Of a DNA stretch of 8,247 nt, positions 6,164-8,247 are shown piece by piece. The number at the start of each line of letters is the position of its first letter. Positions within the stretch are counted from its first letter, which is position 1. The notes under the pieces were generated by a model. The model was given only the letters and a program-made list of their open reading frames with translations. It did no database searches and had not been told where the DNA came from. This stretch comes from Saprospiraceae bacterium. Lineage in GTDB: Bacteria; Bacteroidota; Bacteroidia; Chitinophagales; Saprospiraceae. Location of the stretch: positions 1 through 8,247 of the forward strand of contig JACMLK010000336.1 in NCBI GenBank assembly GCA_014379665.1, read 5' to 3'. Position numbers and translations under genes: made by a program.

Positions 6164-7546
6164 ATGAAAATTTTCCAATTTAATATACGATTTCTTTTAC
6201 TATTCTTTTCTGTATGGCTGGTCGGAGGATGTCAAAAAACAGATCCGGATACTACTACTGATCCACCTGTATTGAATGACCCTATGCAATACGGGATTCC
6301 TTTTAAAGAGATCCCCGTCACTTCTGACATTGTAATGTATGAAATCAACGAGAGAGCATTTAGTGTTGCAGGAACCTTAACCGGGATATTATCACGTATT
6401 GATTCAATTGATGTATTGGGGGTAAATGTCATCTGGCTCATGCCCATTCATCCGATAGGCAAAATCAATACCGTAAATTCTCCTTACTGTATACAAAACT
6501 TCACAGAAGTAAATCCGGAATACGGTAATTTAGAAGATCTCCGTAAATTGGTCGAAGAAGCACACAAACGCAAAATATCGGTTATTCTTGACTGGGCTGC
6601 AAACCATACTTCATGGGATAATCCCTGGATCCAAAACAAAGCCTGGTACACTCAGGATGGCAATGGCAACATAATCCACCCGGCAGGTACCAACTGGCAA
6701 GACGTGGCTGATCTGAACTTTGATAACGCAGAAATGCGTCTGGAGATGATCAAATCCATGAAATATTGGGTGTTGCAGGCCAATGTAGATGGATTCAGGT
6801 GTGATGCAGCGGATTTTATTCCTTTTGCTTTCTGGAAACAAGCCATTGATTCTCTACGTAAAATACCCAACAGAAATATCATTATGCTGGCAGAAGGAGC
6901 CAGAAAAGATCATTTTAATGCAGGGTTTGAGATGAATTTTGGATGGGATTTTTTCAATAAAAACAAAAATGTATTCAAAAACAACCAATCAGCATCAGGA
7001 TATTTTGAGACGCACCAATCAGAGTATGTCGGAATTCCTACCGGTGTCCATAGGCTACGTTTCACTTCCAATCATGACGAATGCGCCTGGGATGATACTC
7101 CCCTTGGATTGTTCAATGGTAAAGCCGGGTCAATGGCTGCATTTGTCCTGACGGCATATGTGGGTGGTATACCCCTGATATACAATGGACAAGAAGTGGG
7201 ATGTCCGGTAAAGCTTCCTTTTTTTAGTAAATCACCCATCAACTGGACCACCAATCCTGACATGATGCAGCATTATAAAAAGCTGATCGCTATCAGAGCA
7301 ATTAACCCTGCAGCACGTCTAGGAACATTGGAAAATTTCTCCACGACAGATATTGCAGCATTCAGGCGCAAATCAGGAAATAATGAGGTCTTGATTTTGG
7401 TCAATGTACGTAGTACCAATAAATCATATAGTATTTCATCAGTGCTACAAAATTCGAATTGGAAAGATGGTATGACCGATGAAAATACAACGTTGGGTTC
7501 AAGTATTAATCTGAATCCTTTTGAATACAAAATACTTATAAAATGA
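6164..7546 (+). CDS. GH13 alpha-amylase-family glycoside hydrolase, lipoprotein
   Basis: A 460-residue retaining alpha-glucan hydrolase or transglycosidase of GH13. The start is a lipoprotein signal: hydrophobic segment 10-20, then VGGC with C23 as the lipidated residue, then an acidic, Thr/Pro-rich linker (24-40). All four GH13 regions are visible: region I DWAANH (143-148), region II GFRCD with R212 and nucleophile D214, region III with general acid E244 (AEGARKD), and region IV FTSNHD (300-305) with D305 as transition-state stabiliser. The early barrel is seen at VIWLMPIHPIG (89-99), and residues about 375-460 form a C-terminal beta-sandwich. No carbohydrate-binding module is evident. The acidic residues after the lipidated Cys (CQKTDPD) resemble surface-export signals of Bacteroidota lipoproteins, so it may face outward. 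No susC/susD pair lies nearby. Exact specificity is unknown. Confidence 0.92.
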   Translation: MKIFQFNIRFLLLFFSVWLVGGCQKTDPDTTTDPPVLNDPMQYGIPFKEIPVTSDIVMYEINERAFSVAGTLTGILSRIDSIDVLGVNVIWLMPIHPIGKINTVNSPYCIQNFTEVNPEYGNLEDLRKLVEEAHKRKISVILDWAANHTSWDNPWIQNKAWYTQDGNGNIIHPAGTNWQDVADLNFDNAEMRLEMIKSMKYWVLQANVDGFRCDAADFIPFAFWKQAIDSLRKIPNRNIIMLAEGARKDHFNAGFEMNFGWDFFNKNKNVFKNNQSASGYFETHQSEYVGIPTGVHRLRFTSNHDECAWDDTPLGLFNGKAGSMAAFVLTAYVGGIPLIYNGQEVGCPVKLPFFSKSPINWTTNPDMMQHYKKLIAIRAINPAARLGTLENFSTTDIAAFRRKSGNNEVLILVNVRSTNKSYSISSVLQNSNWKDGMTDENTTLGSSINLNPFEYKILIK

Positions 7547-7553
7547 TAAACTC

Positions 7554-7639
7554 CCGGTCAGATGACTATCAGGCATGCCACCGGTAAAGGCTATCGTTTA
7601 CTTGTCACGAAGGCAGAAAGGCACGAAGGTTCACGAAGG
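7554..7639. repeat. Structured intergenic repeat, copy 1
   Basis: This 86-bp unit begins eight bases after the amylase stop. It opens with CCGGT (7554-7558) paired to ACCGG (7580-7584) around a conserved core, GATGACTATCAGGCAT. It ends with three CACGAAGG boxes (7606, 7622, 7632). A second possible stem joins CGGTA to TATCG through a G-U pair and shares bases with the first, so the two would be mutually exclusive. Compared with copy 2 I count 12 differences in 86 positions and no gaps. I see no coding potential. Confidence 0.8.
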
Positions 7640-7681
7640 GGATTAAGGGGCACAAGTTAAAAAGTTGCGCCAGCAGTGCTT

Positions 7682-7767
7682 CCGGTCGGATGACTATCAG
7701 GCATCCCACCGGTAAAAGCTACCGTTTATTTGCCAGGAAGGTGTAAAGTCACGAAGGTTCACAAAGG
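7682..7767. repeat. Structured intergenic repeat, copy 2
   Basis: This copy lies at a constant 128-bp offset from copy 1. Its hairpin is better preserved: CCGGT (7682-7686) and GGATG (7688-7692) pair with CATCC (7702-7706) and ACCGG (7708-7712) around a nine-base loop with one C-C mismatch. The alternative stem CGGTA (7710-7714) with TACCG (7720-7724) is fully Watson-Crick here. The CACGAAGG boxes at the end are more diverged (CAGGAAGG, CACGAAGG, CACAAAGG). The 42 bases between the copies show no further match to either unit. Confidence 0.8.
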
Positions 7768-7782
7768 ATATCAAAAATAAAA

Positions 7783-7814
7783 TTTGCATCTTTATTCAGA
7801 AAAACCTATTTTTG
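7783..7814 (+). promoter_or_regulatory. Candidate promoter for the right-end secreted protein gene
   Basis: TTTG at 7783-7786, 20 bases, then TATTTTTG at 7807-7814 match both parts of the Bacteroidota promoter (-33 TTTG, -7 TAnnTTTG) at normal spacing. This is the best promoter in the window. Transcription from about 7820 would leave a leader of roughly 117 bases. The -7 element also lies in a small inverted repeat, ACCTAT (7804-7809) with ATAGGT (7818-7823). Confidence 0.5.
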
Positions 7815-7936
7815 CAGATAGGTAAAAAGAGTCTGCATTTGATTTTCATTTATTTTGTGGCTTTCTGTATACCCCTATTTAAGTTGTTTTTATTTGTAAC
7901 ATGTCATGTCCCTTTTATCAAATAAAATCCGACTTA

Positions 7937-8247
7937 TGAAATTTGTTTTTACCATTCTTTTTGTACTTTCCTCCTTTACTTGTTTTTTGCAACCACAGAT
8001 ATGGAATCCCCGTGGAATCGGAGGTGGTGGTGCTTTATTTTCACCCAGTATAAATCCACTAAATCCAAATGAATATTATATTGCTTGTGACATGAGTGAG
8101 CTTTTCCATACCGTTGATTTTGGATTGAGTTATACACAGGTTCATTTTGATCAATTTCAGGGGGGACATAATTCAAAAGTTTGTTATACTTCTACCCCAG
8201 GTCTTTTGTATTCAGTACGTTATGTAAATGACATTGCTACACCTTGT
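7937..8247 (+). CDS. Secreted BNR/sialidase-like beta-propeller protein, partial, frame break near start
   Basis: Only the N-terminal part is in the window. From 7951 to the end, one frame is open without stops (99 codons). It reads as the rest of a signal peptide (TILFVLSSFTCFLQ) followed by IWNPRGIGGGGALFSPSINP and EYYIACDMSELFHTVDFG. This pattern resembles the first blades of BNR/VPS10-type beta-propellers (exo-sialidase or GH74-like proteins), in which a GGGG turn, an 'NPNE-YYIACD' strand and a 'T-DFG-SYT' Asp-box-like strand recur. The natural start ATG (7937) gives MKFV but lies in another frame, which hits a stop at 8050-8052. One extra T in the run at 7947-7950 would join them as MKFVFTILFVL. 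The body frame itself has no ATG before residue DM (8091). Function is uncertain. Confidence 0.6.

Noticed and set aside
7554..7584. Hairpin after the amylase stop as an intrinsic terminator
   Set aside because: No T-run follows the stem, and two base pairs present in copy 2 are lost here.
7554..7767. CRISPR array or insertion sequence
   Set aside because: There are only two long, diverged units with a 42-bp gap, not short identical repeats with spacers, and there is no cas gene, transposase or target duplication.
7976..8176. A 66-residue - strand frame at the right end
   Set aside because: It is antisense to the propeller-like body, which shows family-like motifs, while this frame shows none.

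Overview
The window looks like chromosomal DNA of a member of the Bacteroidota. The evidence is low GC content, AT-rich spacers, little use of Shine-Dalgarno sites, promoter-like TAnnTTTG and TTTG elements, a DUF6089-type outer-membrane barrel, a zinc-site RecQ of the type I associate with this phylum, and a surface-type lipoprotein amylase. A placement near the Saprospiria is only a guess.

Left part (269-4174, + strand): a DUF6089-like outer-membrane protein, a RecQ-family helicase starting at TTG, and a GT-B glycosyltransferase. The gaps are short: 28 bp between the first two genes and an ATGA overlap between the second and third. They could share a transcript, although their functions (envelope, DNA repair, glycan assembly) are not obviously related.

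Middle part (4166-5988, - strand): a small redox or stress cluster read in the order CDGSH iron-sulfur protein, pirin, NAD(P)H-dependent FMN reductase. The pirin has a Tat-like N-terminal extension. A perfect 12-bp palindrome overlaps a predicted -7 element before the reductase. The cluster ends in a hairpin plus T-tract lying inside the overlapping 3' ends of the reductase and glycosyltransferase genes.

Right part (6164-8247, + strand): a GH13 alpha-amylase-family lipoprotein, then a gene-free stretch with two 86-bp copies of a structured intergenic repeat at a 128-bp offset. The window closes with the first part of a probable secreted beta-propeller (BNR/sialidase-like) gene, whose signal-peptide start and body lie in different frames.

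I found no RNA genes, CRISPR array, transposase, or phage or defence genes. Most genes are familiar families. The less explained material is the repeat pair, the palindrome/promoter overlap, the exported-looking pirin and the frame break at the right end.
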